NCBI RefSeq assembly: GCF_900451005.1
Contig: NZ_UGIB01000001.1
Coordinates: 868,001-932,000 of the forward strand
Reading direction: 5' to 3'
Length of the DNA stretch: 64,000 bases
Source: Helicobacter fennelliae
GTDB taxonomy: Bacteria; Campylobacterota; Campylobacteria; Campylobacterales; Helicobacteraceae
A program made the translations under genes and the position numbers. Numbering within the stretch: position 1 is the stretch's first letter; each line of letters opens with the position of its first letter. Below the pieces are notes generated by a model that searched no databases, was not told the origin of the DNA, and saw only the letters and a list, made by a program, of their open reading frames with translations. Below, in pieces: positions 43,848-52,812 of this stretch.

Positions 43848-44745
43848 TAAATGTCCTTGTTTTTTATATAGCCTTTAATTTTTTCTTTGAGTTCAGAATC
43901 TGTGATGTGTATTCCCTTGGCTTCCAAAGCTTCTTTAGTTCTTTTGCGGATAAAAGTTATCAAATGTAATATATCCTGCATACTTGCACTTGGATAAATT
44001 GTGATTTTTATATAATCTTTTGGCAAGAAAAATAATCTTTTATTCTTAGTTTGTTAAATGGATAAATAATAAATATATCGCCACTACCACCATCAGTTGA
44101 ACCAATATAGCCAAAAAATATATTTACTTCCCCAAACTCAAAGAATCTCTTTTGCATTCTAAACCAATGCCGATACTCAAAGCCTATGCCATTGTTTGTA
44201 ACATAGAATCTATCTTGATTTTTATAAAAAAGCATTGTATAAGACCAATTTAAACACAATGTGCCAAACAATATAAACAAGAAAGATAAAAAATGATTTG
44301 TTTGTATGAAACCAAAATACATTAAGCACATACCAATAAACACTATGATTCCGCCATATACAAACCATTCCCAAAAATTCAATTGATGTTTCCTATCAAA
44401 AACAATTTCATTGAAATTTTTAGATTTTTTGATATTTTTAGATTCTATATTATTTGGGATAGGATTAGAATCTATTGTGCTTTGTTTAGTGTTATTATTT
44501 GTATGATTGCTTATAAGATCATCGCAGTTTATATAACACACTATTGCATTTACACTAGGAATACGATTGTATGTATCTTTAGAATCATAGAGTTTAAGAT
44601 TGTTGTTTGGATTATTTACATTATAAGGAGCATTAGGATTAGATTCTATTATTCCAGCTTTTATACCAAATCCTTTATTGCTAGAGTTAGGTAAGCCTAT
44701 TTTAATACCTGCTGTGTTGGGTTGGTTAGGATTGTTGGGATTCAT
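43847..44745 (-). pseudogene. Chimera of effector N-terminus and two-TM immunity protein, frameshifted
   Basis: I chose ATG 44745 (GGGAG upstream, just after the preceding stop); an in-frame ATG at 44781 exists. Residues ~1-75 (NTAGIKIGLPNSSNKGFG, NNNLKLYDSKDTYNRIP) are the N-terminus of the effector at 45337. The rest is the two-TM PH-like immunity type (EIVFDRKHQLNFWEWF, RFYVTNNGIGFEYRHWF). The frame stops at 44008. A shift of one base near 44040 continues as KRLFFLPKDYIKITIYPS, then TKEALEAKGIHITDSELKEK, to a stop at 43847 overlapping the next ATG, as in the paralogues. One missing base explains it. Confidence 0.72.
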
Positions 44746-44749
44746 AAGG

Positions 44750-45340
44750 TCATCTCCCAAGGGTAAGTAAAATTTTTTCATCTAAATTATAGTGATTAAT
44801 ACCTTGAGATTCTAAAGTTTTTTTAGTTTTTTGTTTAAAGATCTCAAGGAATTTATCTACATTTTCTGCCATTTTCTTGTCAAATAAAGGATAATAAAAA
44901 TTACCTTTTATCTTTGCGTCAAACCAACCAAAAGGCAATTTTTGTTTTTTCATATCATAAAATATAAACACATAAAAAAGAGGAGGTCTAAATCTTACCA
45001 CCAATCCATATTCTCCATAATGGAGATACATTGTCTTTTTGAAGAAAAACTGATAGGTTTGCACAATAAAATAATCATTATAGAGAACTATTTTACGTTG
45101 ATTGTTGAAAATAACCTCATTCAGACAAAAAATAAATCCCCATATCATTAATACTGTAAATGGAAAAATAAGTATGGTAGCCCACTCTTTCTTGATAGCT
45201 TCAATCAACTCCATTAGAGAAGTCGTCATATATAAACTATATAATATACCAAAACTAAAAAGTATCACTATGATATTGATGAATTTGTGTAACACACCCA
45301 TTTTAGATTTTATCTCAAAGATAGGTTGTATATTGTTCAT
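44750..45340 (-). CDS. Two-TM PH-like immunity-type protein (196 aa)
   Basis: ATG overlaps the stop of the truncated effector upstream (ATGA). Two membrane segments (KFINIIVILFSFGILYSLYM and ATILIFPFTVLMIWGFIF), then a region with LYNDYFIVQTYQFFFKKTMYLHYGEYGLVV, a diverged form of the PH-like domain, and the family helix KTKKTLESQGINHYNLDEK. It lacks the long polar N-terminus of its paralogues. Presumed immunity to the toxin that was removed from the gene upstream. Confidence 0.77.
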   Translation of the reverse strand: MNNIQPIFEIKSKMGVLHKFINIIVILFSFGILYSLYMTTSLMELIEAIKKEWATILIFPFTVLMIWGFIFCLNEVIFNNQRKIVLYNDYFIVQTYQFFFKKTMYLHYGEYGLVVRFRPPLFYVFIFYDMKKQKLPFGWFDAKIKGNFYYPLFDKKMAENVDKFLEIFKQKTKKTLESQGINHYNLDEKILLTLGR

Positions 45341-46668
45341 TGTCCTGTCCTCCCATACCTATTTAATACAAAATACAAATCTGAATTAGTCATCTTAGAG
45401 CTGACATAAGCATTATGAAATTCTATAAAGCCATTTTCATCACTTTTAGCCCTATCTACAAAAGAATAAAAGTTTGGAGAATACACATAAATCTCTCTAT
45501 TACTTAAAGCTTCTTTTTTATGATTAAAGCATTGGGCTTTGATGTGTATAGGGAGAGCATCTTTTGGAGTAGAGAGAGAAAGAGAAGAGTTTGTGGAATC
45601 TTTAGTGGAATAAGAGTGGGTAGGATAAGCAAGATAGTTTGGAAAAGTATGGAGAAGTGTATCTATATCAAGGGCATTAGAGTTTTTGTTTAAGAGAAGT
45701 TCTATAAGGGATTGGTAGTCTTTGGAGGATAAAGTAGGATTTGGCACTAATTCATATTCTAAAGGATTAGAATCAAACATAGAAAAGAAAGATTGGAGTT
45801 TGGGTTTTAGATTATCAATAAGAGGTTGTATGAGATGTTCGGCAATTGAATCAGTTACCCATTTGCCTACTTGAGTATTAAGAAATAATCCAATGCCTAC
45901 TGCGGCAAGGGCAGAGATAGCAACAGCGGGCAAGACAGGTAAAGCTGCTATACTTAGCCCCATTGATGAAGCCATTAAGGATAAACCTATCTTTGTTGCA
46001 ATATATGTCCCAGCTATTTCTGCTCCAAGAGTTACCCCAGCTTTTAATAAATCCTTACCATTATTGCCATAATTATAAGTTAAACTTACTGAAGCACCCT
46101 CTGTTTGAAATAATACACTAGCCAAGATTCTGCCTTTAGTTCCAAGTCCTTTAGTTGATTCTTTGAGTGATTTATCTACCCCATATTTCTCTGCTAATGT
46201 TGCCATTGAAGCAAACACTCCACTTAATCCACTCATTAGAGTATCTGCTATGTTACCTTGATATTCTAGCAAATTTGTATTAGATTCTATGACTAAAGTT
46301 GAAGTATTATCCTTATTGATAATTTCTTTAGCTGTAATGTTAGAATCTTCATAGGTAAAGGGTTGGTTTGTATTATTTTGGTGTGCAGATTCTGTGTTGG
46401 TCGTAGATTCTATATTGTTTTGTTTGTTTAATGTTGTGGCATTTTTTAAAAACTCTTCACAATCAATATTGCACATTATAACTTCTGCAAAAGGAATACG
46501 ATTATATGTATCTTTAGAATCATAAAGTTTAAGATTATTATTTGGATTATAGGGAGCATTGGGGTTAGAATCTATCATGCCAGCCTTAACATCAAATCCT
46601 TTATTACTAGAGTTAGGTAAGCCTATTTTAATACCTGCTGTGTTGGATTCATTGCTATCGTGATTCAT
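45337..46668 (-). pseudogene. Truncated membrane-inserting effector lacking its toxin end (443 aa)
   Basis: N-terminus MNHDSNESNTAGIKIGLPNS and YDSKDTYNRIP. A hydrophobic Ala/Leu/Gly region (~215-265: YIATKIGLSLMASSMGLSIA, LPAVAISALAAVGIGLFL) follows, then the shared block ending DLYFVLNRYG. There it stops after RTGQ, while the 799-residue paralogue goes on for ~395 residues. DNA from about 45346 to 45800 is near identical to 41505-41950. If the hydrophobic region itself were the toxin (pore-forming) the gene could still be functional; I think loss of the C-terminal toxin is more likely. Confidence 0.7.
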
Positions 46669-46671
46669 TGG

Positions 46672-47355
46672 TTATTCCTCAACAAAACAAATAAAAAGCG
46701 TGTTAAAGCTTATAAATTGAGTATCAATACCTTTAGATTCTAATGCTATTTTACTCTTTGTCCTTATAAAATCCCATATTTCATAAATTTTCCTATCATT
46801 CTTTAAGTAAAAATTTAGAAAATGTAAGCGATAAATATTTTTTCGCCTATACCAACCTTTTGCGTTAAATGGAGCAATAAACATTTCGTTGTGATTATAT
46901 AAAACAAAAACTTGATATTCCCCTATGCTTACTTCTACTTCTCCAAATTTAAAAAATTTTTTTTGGATTCCAAATAGCTTTCTGCGCTCAAAACCTATAC
47001 CGCTGTTTGTAACATAAAAGCGCACCATTCCAAATAAAATATTATAAATCTGATAAATAGTAAATCCAAAAAATATACTCCATAAAATTTTAACTAGCAA
47101 TGTTGTAAAAATATCTGTAAATACCCCTATACACAAAAGAATTACACATAATGCAAGAATTATTATATGAGTAAATGTATTGAAAAAATAATATTTGGAT
47201 TTTACCTCATACACAATCTCATCGCCCTTAGAATCTAACTTTATATTCTCTTGGTTTTTAGTGTCGTTGATTTCTTTAGATTCTGTGTTTGTAATAGATT
47301 CTCTTTTAGAAGCTAACTTCTTAGATTCTATATTGCTTTTTAGATTTTTGCTCAT
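46672..47355 (-). CDS. Two-TM PH-like immunity-type protein (227 aa)
   Basis: ATG overlaps the stop of the severed effector upstream (TAATG). Polar N-terminus (MSKNLKSNIESKKLASKRES), two membrane segments (THIIILALCVILLCIGVF, LLVKILWSIFFGFTIYQIY), then RFYVTNSGIGFERRKLFGIQKKFFKFGEV and the helix SKIALESKGIDTQ. Same family as 42694 and 43847 but diverged in the region facing the PH-like part. Immunity role inferred. Confidence 0.78.
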   Translation of the reverse strand: MSKNLKSNIESKKLASKRESITNTESKEINDTKNQENIKLDSKGDEIVYEVKSKYYFFNTFTHIIILALCVILLCIGVFTDIFTTLLVKILWSIFFGFTIYQIYNILFGMVRFYVTNSGIGFERRKLFGIQKKFFKFGEVEVSIGEYQVFVLYNHNEMFIAPFNAKGWYRRKNIYRLHFLNFYLKNDRKIYEIWDFIRTKSKIALESKGIDTQFISFNTLFICFVEE

Positions 47356-47945
47356 TAAACTATCTCCACTTTTAATAAATCCTTACCATTATTGCCATAA
47401 TTATAAGTTAAACTTACTGAAGCACCCTCTGCTTGAAATATCCAATAAGCAATTCGTCCTTTCACTCCAAACTTTCTAACATTATTTTTGATATGTGAAT
47501 CTAATTTCTCTGCTAATGTTGCCATTGCCCCAAACACTCCACTTATTCCACTCATTAGTGTATCAGTGGTATTACCTTGATATTCTAGCAAATTTGTATT
47601 AGATTCTATGACCAAAGTTGAAGTATTATCCTTATTGATAATCTCTTTAGCTGTAATGTTAGAATCTTCATAGGTAAAGGGTTGGATACTATTGCTTTGT
47701 GAAGTAGTAATGCTTATTGGAGATTTTGTATTTTCTTGAGTAGTAATATTAAAATCATCTTGCTTTATTGGTATTGAAGTATTTTGTAAAAACTCTTGAC
47801 AATCAATATTACACATTATAACTTCTGCGAAAGGAATACGATTATATGTATCTTTAGAATCATAAAGTTTAATATTATTATTTGGAGCAAATAGAGTCCT
47901 ATAATCTACCCCTCCCTTCTTATATGGCAATCCTTGCAGAAGCAA
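47355..47945 (-). pseudogene. Effector fragment truncated at both ends (196 aa)
   Basis: The only start in the visible frame is a TTG at 47945 without a ribosome site. The frame continues upstream without stop (NFDPLL) to the TGA of vgrG copy D, with which it is in phase. It shares NNIKLYDSKDTYNRIPFAEV, EDSNITAKEIINKDNTSTL and GASVSLTYNYGNNGKDLLK with the effector at 45337, then ends at VEIV just where that protein enters its hydrophobic region. Both the true start and the active part appear lost; the immunity gene downstream is intact. Confidence 0.72.
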
Positions 47946-47975
47946 TGGGTCAAAGTTGCTCTTAGCATCTTCCCC

Positions 47976-50936
47976 TCACTCCGCCTTCACCTCCCCACCT
48001 TTAACTATAAGTCCTTTAGAATCTATGACTACTTCTACTCCACCAGCTTTAATAATAACACAATCTCCCTTAGCAGTAATAGAAGTGTCTCCTACTTGGT
48101 GAATTATAGTGTTACCAGCATTAACACTATAATTGGTTTGAATCTCTGAATTTGAAGAATCAGCCTCAAGACTTAAATTTTCATTTGTTGTTAAACTCAT
48201 TGCTTTAGAAGATTTTAATATCGTTTTTTCATTGCTTACGAGAGTATAGTTTTGTGTGGTATTTATATCCATATCTCCCTCTACATTTTGCATCAAAGAT
48301 TTTTCTATATGTGTTTGCACTTCTCCTTTAATCTCTTCGTGTTTATCTCCCTTTATCTCTTCTTTTACACTTCCCCCTATCTCCACCTCCTTATCCTCTC
48401 CTACATACTCACTACTATCCTTAGCTACTCTAAGTTTATTACTTGCTCCTACATTTAAAGTATGACTTAATCCTACAATGGTATCTTTAGATAAAGCCAC
48501 ATTTGTATTATATTCTCCTCCAATACTTACAATCTTTGCTAAATCTATGGTTTGCGTATGAATCTTTTTAATCCTTTCATTATATGCTCCCTCTACTATG
48601 GAATCTTTATTATTCTGTATCTTTTGAGTGAAGTTATGTTTAATGAGTTCTTCATAATCTCTTTGTGCTTGAAGATAGATTTGTTCTTTCTCTTTTATAT
48701 TAGAGAGCGTGATTTCATTTAATCCAGATTCTACTATAGAAGAGTTTGTATCCTCTGTCTCTTTTGTATTATTAAGAGTTCTTGCACTTAAACTTGTTTG
48801 ATGAGCATTTAAAGGCAAAGGAGGCAAGGCAGGATTACTTTGGTTATACAGACTAGCACTGATATAAGGCTTATCTATATCCTCATCAAAGAAACTTACA
48901 ATCACTTCATCTCCCACTCTTGGAGTATGATACAAACCTGAACTTATACTTGCAATAGGAGAGCTTACTCTAAGATAAGGAGAGTAATGATAAGAATAGG
49001 CTTTCGTTTGTGAATTGTTACTATCCACATCATTGTTTGTTGTATGATTTTCTTGTGAGTGTATATTCTCCTCTGTCTGTGTTGTATTGCTTAAAGTATC
49101 ATTGGTTGTTTGTGTATGAGTGTTAGTATTTCCATTAATGTTTTGAAGAGTGCCTTGTGAATGGTTATTCTCTATATTTTTTCCTTGAACATTATTTTGT
49201 TCTTTCACTCTTGCATTATCTATAACCTCTTGAGAAGCAAAGCAATTTATTCGGACCTTTACTCTACCAAAGTTATCTGTATGAATAGTATTTCTTTCTC
49301 CATCTATATCCTCACTCTCTCCAATAACAACTCCTAAAGTGCTACTAGGAGCTTTAGGCTTACTCTTTAAAGAGGGAGTATAGCTAAAGGTAATAGGTAA
49401 AAGGGTGAGGGTATTACTATAAGAGTGAGATTTACCTAAAGAAGAAGGAGAAGAAAGAGATTCTAAAGCATTAGAAGTATTTTGAGTGAGGGGATTAAAG
49501 CTTTCATTCCCTTTGTTTATCTGCTCTGTATTCATTAAAGAAGTAACACTTTCTTTTAAATGTTTTGCATTCTCTTTTTTAATGGCATTATCATTAGAAT
49601 TAAAGTTATTCTCTAATAAAGATTCATTAATAAGTTCTTGCTCCATTCCTATAATTATAAAATCTCTTAAACTCTCTTTGTTTTCTTTTAAACTTGAGGA
49701 GAAGTTTAAAGTAATACTTTCATTTAAAGCTAAATCATAGATATTACTCTGTGCATTGAGACTTTGTTCAATCACTCTTAATCTTTTTTCTTTTAAAGTA
49801 ATGGGAGTTTTTAAATCACTGCTTTGAGTAAAGGAGGATTCATTGCTATAGTGATGCTCATTTATATGTAAAGAGTGTGTGAAATTATTCTGCTCTCCTT
49901 CTTGTAATAAGGAATCACTCTTTAGACTTAAACTTTCTAATGAAAAAGGATTGAGAGCATTCTGGCTACTTTGGCTAAAAGTATGAGCTCTTAAAGATTG
50001 AAGTTTAGAGACACTAGAGATACAAGGTTCATTTAAAGTGTTATTCACATTAGGATTAAAAGTAAGTTCTCTACTAGAGTGTCTTTGTGCGCTATCATAA
50101 AAGCATATACTCCCTCTCACATCACAAAAGTATATGCCATTATTATGGGCTAATCTTGTGATGAAGTCTAAATCACTCTCCTCATATTGAGAAATAAGTT
50201 CTAACTTTGGATAGTGTAAAGCAATCCCAGAGAAATCCAAAGGTTTGATTAAATCGTGTGTATAAAAGTTGAGTGTAGAATGTATGGCTTCTATAACACT
50301 CTTATTGGTATAGATTCTATTTGCTTTATTTAAAGACATTCTATAAAGAGAAGAGCAAAGAGTAAGCTTAAAGAAATGCTTATGATTTAAAGAGGGGGTA
50401 AGATTACCTCTATGAAACACATTTGCACTACTTTGAGTATTTAATCCTAGATACTCTACAAAGCAGAGTATGCCTTGATATTCTTTTATCCTCCCTAAAG
50501 AATCTAAAGATTCTTGAGAGTTTTTAGAATCTTTACTTGTTTGATTATGATGAGTGTCTTTGTTTTTATTCTTAGCACTCTTGATAGTATCTTTAAGAGA
50601 TTCTAAAGTAGAGGGTAGGGCATTGTTTATAAAATCTAAAGTGTGAGAAGTAGAGTGTGATTGAGGATAGGGATTGCTGATTTTAAAGGTTGCTTGCTTG
50701 TTAATTAAAGCATTGGGGTGAAAGTTTAAAGTGCTCTCCTTATGTGGGAAAGAGTTAAAAGTGTTCCCTTGGTCTTTCCTTGAAGAGTTGAAAAAGTCTA
50801 AAGTAAAAGGATGCTCTTCTAAGCTTTCTATATATCCTTCACACTCAATTCTCCATAAGGATTCTAAACTCTCTTTAATATGGGCTTTAGTGATAGTAAA
50901 AGAGAGGGAATCTATACTCAGTTGTAGATAAGACAT
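47976..50936 (-). CDS. vgrG: VgrG spike protein, copy D (986 aa)
   Basis: Thr form at residue ~644 and SEY near 843. The tip starts like copy B (VEIGGSVKEEIKGDKHEE), then has its own section EKSLMQNVEGDMDINTTQNY, then MSLTTNENLSLEADSSNSE, ending HQVGDTSITAKGDC and the constant terminus. It heads the cassette group of membrane-inserting effectors and two-TM immunity genes. The following effector fragment is in the same frame after the TGA stop. Confidence 0.97.
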   Translation of the reverse strand: MSYLQLSIDSLSFTITKAHIKESLESLWRIECEGYIESLEEHPFTLDFFNSSRKDQGNTFNSFPHKESTLNFHPNALINKQATFKISNPYPQSHSTSHTLDFINNALPSTLESLKDTIKSAKNKNKDTHHNQTSKDSKNSQESLDSLGRIKEYQGILCFVEYLGLNTQSSANVFHRGNLTPSLNHKHFFKLTLCSSLYRMSLNKANRIYTNKSVIEAIHSTLNFYTHDLIKPLDFSGIALHYPKLELISQYEESDLDFITRLAHNNGIYFCDVRGSICFYDSAQRHSSRELTFNPNVNNTLNEPCISSVSKLQSLRAHTFSQSSQNALNPFSLESLSLKSDSLLQEGEQNNFTHSLHINEHHYSNESSFTQSSDLKTPITLKEKRLRVIEQSLNAQSNIYDLALNESITLNFSSSLKENKESLRDFIIIGMEQELINESLLENNFNSNDNAIKKENAKHLKESVTSLMNTEQINKGNESFNPLTQNTSNALESLSSPSSLGKSHSYSNTLTLLPITFSYTPSLKSKPKAPSSTLGVVIGESEDIDGERNTIHTDNFGRVKVRINCFASQEVIDNARVKEQNNVQGKNIENNHSQGTLQNINGNTNTHTQTTNDTLSNTTQTEENIHSQENHTTNNDVDSNNSQTKAYSYHYSPYLRVSSPIASISSGLYHTPRVGDEVIVSFFDEDIDKPYISASLYNQSNPALPPLPLNAHQTSLSARTLNNTKETEDTNSSIVESGLNEITLSNIKEKEQIYLQAQRDYEELIKHNFTQKIQNNKDSIVEGAYNERIKKIHTQTIDLAKIVSIGGEYNTNVALSKDTIVGLSHTLNVGASNKLRVAKDSSEYVGEDKEVEIGGSVKEEIKGDKHEEIKGEVQTHIEKSLMQNVEGDMDINTTQNYTLVSNEKTILKSSKAMSLTTNENLSLEADSSNSEIQTNYSVNAGNTIIHQVGDTSITAKGDCVIIKAGGVEVVIDSKGLIVKGGEVKAE

Positions 50937-51033
50937 AAGGGTCCTTTAAAAGAGAAATACTACTAAGAATATTGGCTTTACTTTTAGGGAGAGGTAAGGC
51001 ATAGATAATCCTTAGTAACCTTTTAGGTTTTGA
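50937..51033 (-). repeat. 97-bp vgrG leader repeat, copy 3
   Basis: Same block as at 10312-10408, again lying exactly between a 425-family immunity stop and a vgrG ATG, with AAAGGA as ribosome site. Confidence 0.85.
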
Positions 51034-51444
51034 TTAATAGTGTTTGGGTTGCCAATCACTAGAAGTATCATCAGTAGATTCTATCTCACCTTTTTCTACA
51101 AGCATATTAAGCACATCGCAGAGGTCTTGCATAATTTTTTCTAGGGTTTCTCTTTTTAGACTGCTTGGATTGCCATTAACTTTTATCCTGCTTCTCCAAG
51201 TATCAGTTTCCCATATCCAAAAACAGGATAAATCATTGATAGTAAAATCCCAAATACTCACATCAGGACCAAAGAGATAATCTTCATTTAACACTACATT
51301 ATAATGCTTGTATTGTGCCAATGCTTTAATACAAAAAGGACAAACATATTCTTCACAATAGAAATCATCTAAATAAAATTCAAAACGCCCCTCTATCTCC
51401 CGATAACCGCCCCAATAAGTAACCTTTCTTTTTTCTGTCTGCAT
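51034..51444 (-). CDS. Soluble immunity-type protein for the 425-aa effector (copy 2)
   Basis: ATG 51444 is chosen for its AAAAGGAGAATT ribosome site; a longer frame from 51504 would overlap the effector by 4 bp. It contains EEYVCPFCIKALAQYKHYNVV and NEDYLFGPDVSIWDFTIND, and the family end DWQPKHY. The N-terminal third and the stretch CFWIWETDTWRSRIKVNG differ from copy 1. The changes mirror the changed toxin end of its effector. Confidence 0.8.
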   Translation of the reverse strand: MQTEKRKVTYWGGYREIEGRFEFYLDDFYCEEYVCPFCIKALAQYKHYNVVLNEDYLFGPDVSIWDFTINDLSCFWIWETDTWRSRIKVNGNPSSLKRETLEKIMQDLCDVLNMLVEKGEIESTDDTSSDWQPKHY

Positions 51445-51500
51445 TAATTCTCCTTTTTTAAGTTTAAATGGTTTGATAATATATTGCACTATTTGTCGTA

Positions 51501-52778
51501 TCATTTTGGGCTTACCCCCAAGTTTTCATTTACACTGGGTCTTGACCTACTTGAAGCTTCAATAGTATAATTATATATATCCTCCATTTTTGTCAATCCC
51601 TTTTCTTTTTTTATATATTCTATCCATTCTTCCCAAGTTTTAATCTTTTCTTTATATTCTAGTCTCCCAGCTTCAGCCCTATCCCTCATAACATCTCTTG
51701 TATCTTTTTTAGCTTGATTACGAAAATTAAAACAAAATCTTGCCCTTTCTTCAAGTGTCAAGATTCTATTATTAAGCTCTTTAATTTTTGGTAATTGTGT
51801 ATTGACATACCATTCTCTTGCGTCTTTATTATTTAAAGATTCTCTAGCTATGCCTTGCATTTCTCTACTTTCTTTTTTCACATACCTATTGCCCTGTATT
51901 TCTGATATAAATTTTGTGCCTTTTATTACCAGACCTCTGCCAATCGCTGCTCCAAACCCCACAATATACCCACTTACATCAACAAGCCCCTCCTCTTTGT
52001 ATTCAATAGGTGCATAGATATGTAGCGTATTGCCCACCTTATGATTGGGATTCTCTATATAGGCATAAATCCTTATTGTTTGATTGAGCCATTCTTGTTT
52101 TAGATTTAATATTATTTCTTCTCCTTTAAGTTCATAGTCATCTTTGTTTTTAAGTATCTGAAATGCTACATTATCTTTTACAGGTTGGGATTCATTTGGA
52201 TTGCCTATGATAATACCCCACTTCGTCTCTTTCTTTTGCTCTTTATAAGCTTGTTTTTGTTTATTGCTTTGTTTATCTTTGTTTGGGATAGTGTCTTGGT
52301 TATAGTAAGCTTTGAGATAAATTTGTAAATGATTGATTGCTTGTAGTGCTTCTTGTTCTGCAAATGTATTATTGTCTATATTGTATGTTCTTTTTGGTAG
52401 GCATATTGTATTTGCCCTATTATCCTCACAAGTATTTTGTATTTGTTCTCTTATTTCTACATATACATTGCTTACTAAAAGTTTCTCTTGATAGTGAAAT
52501 TCTAAGGTATGATATTTTCCTCTATGTGCCTCTCTAATACAAAAAGAATCTGTTTTTGGTTTAGAGTGATAATGAGAATGTTGTATCTCTACTTTAAAAG
52601 CGTGGCAATCTTTAAGATTCTCTATATCATCTAAAATAACTTCCCCATTTGCACTCTCTTGATTATAGAGAATCTTATCACTTCTTCTTTCAATTATTTT
52701 TATAGTAGCATTGTGTATAGGATTATAATACACATCTCTTATTTGTATTTTTATAGGTTCAGAATTAAGCTTTGACAT
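51501..52778 (-). CDS. T6SS effector, 425-aa family (copy 2)
   Basis: Identical to the protein at 10865 from the start to about GLVDVSGY (residue ~276). The tail then differs: GAAIGRGLVIKGTKFISEIQ, REWYVNTQLPKIKELNNRI, FRNQAKKDTRDVMRDRAEA, IYNYTIEASSRSRPSVNEN. Comparing the three copies, the constant positions of the tail are REWYV, FRNQA, DTRD, the YxIEAS block and VN near the end. That is a conserved fold with variable surface, typical of toxins in an immunity arms race. Activity unknown. Confidence 0.8.
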   Translation of the reverse strand: MSKLNSEPIKIQIRDVYYNPIHNATIKIIERRSDKILYNQESANGEVILDDIENLKDCHAFKVEIQHSHYHSKPKTDSFCIREAHRGKYHTLEFHYQEKLLVSNVYVEIREQIQNTCEDNRANTICLPKRTYNIDNNTFAEQEALQAINHLQIYLKAYYNQDTIPNKDKQSNKQKQAYKEQKKETKWGIIIGNPNESQPVKDNVAFQILKNKDDYELKGEEIILNLKQEWLNQTIRIYAYIENPNHKVGNTLHIYAPIEYKEEGLVDVSGYIVGFGAAIGRGLVIKGTKFISEIQGNRYVKKESREMQGIARESLNNKDAREWYVNTQLPKIKELNNRILTLEERARFCFNFRNQAKKDTRDVMRDRAEAGRLEYKEKIKTWEEWIEYIKKEKGLTKMEDIYNYTIEASSRSRPSVNENLGVSPK

Positions 52779-52812
52779 TACAATATCCTATTCATTCCTT
52801 TTTCCTTTCCCC

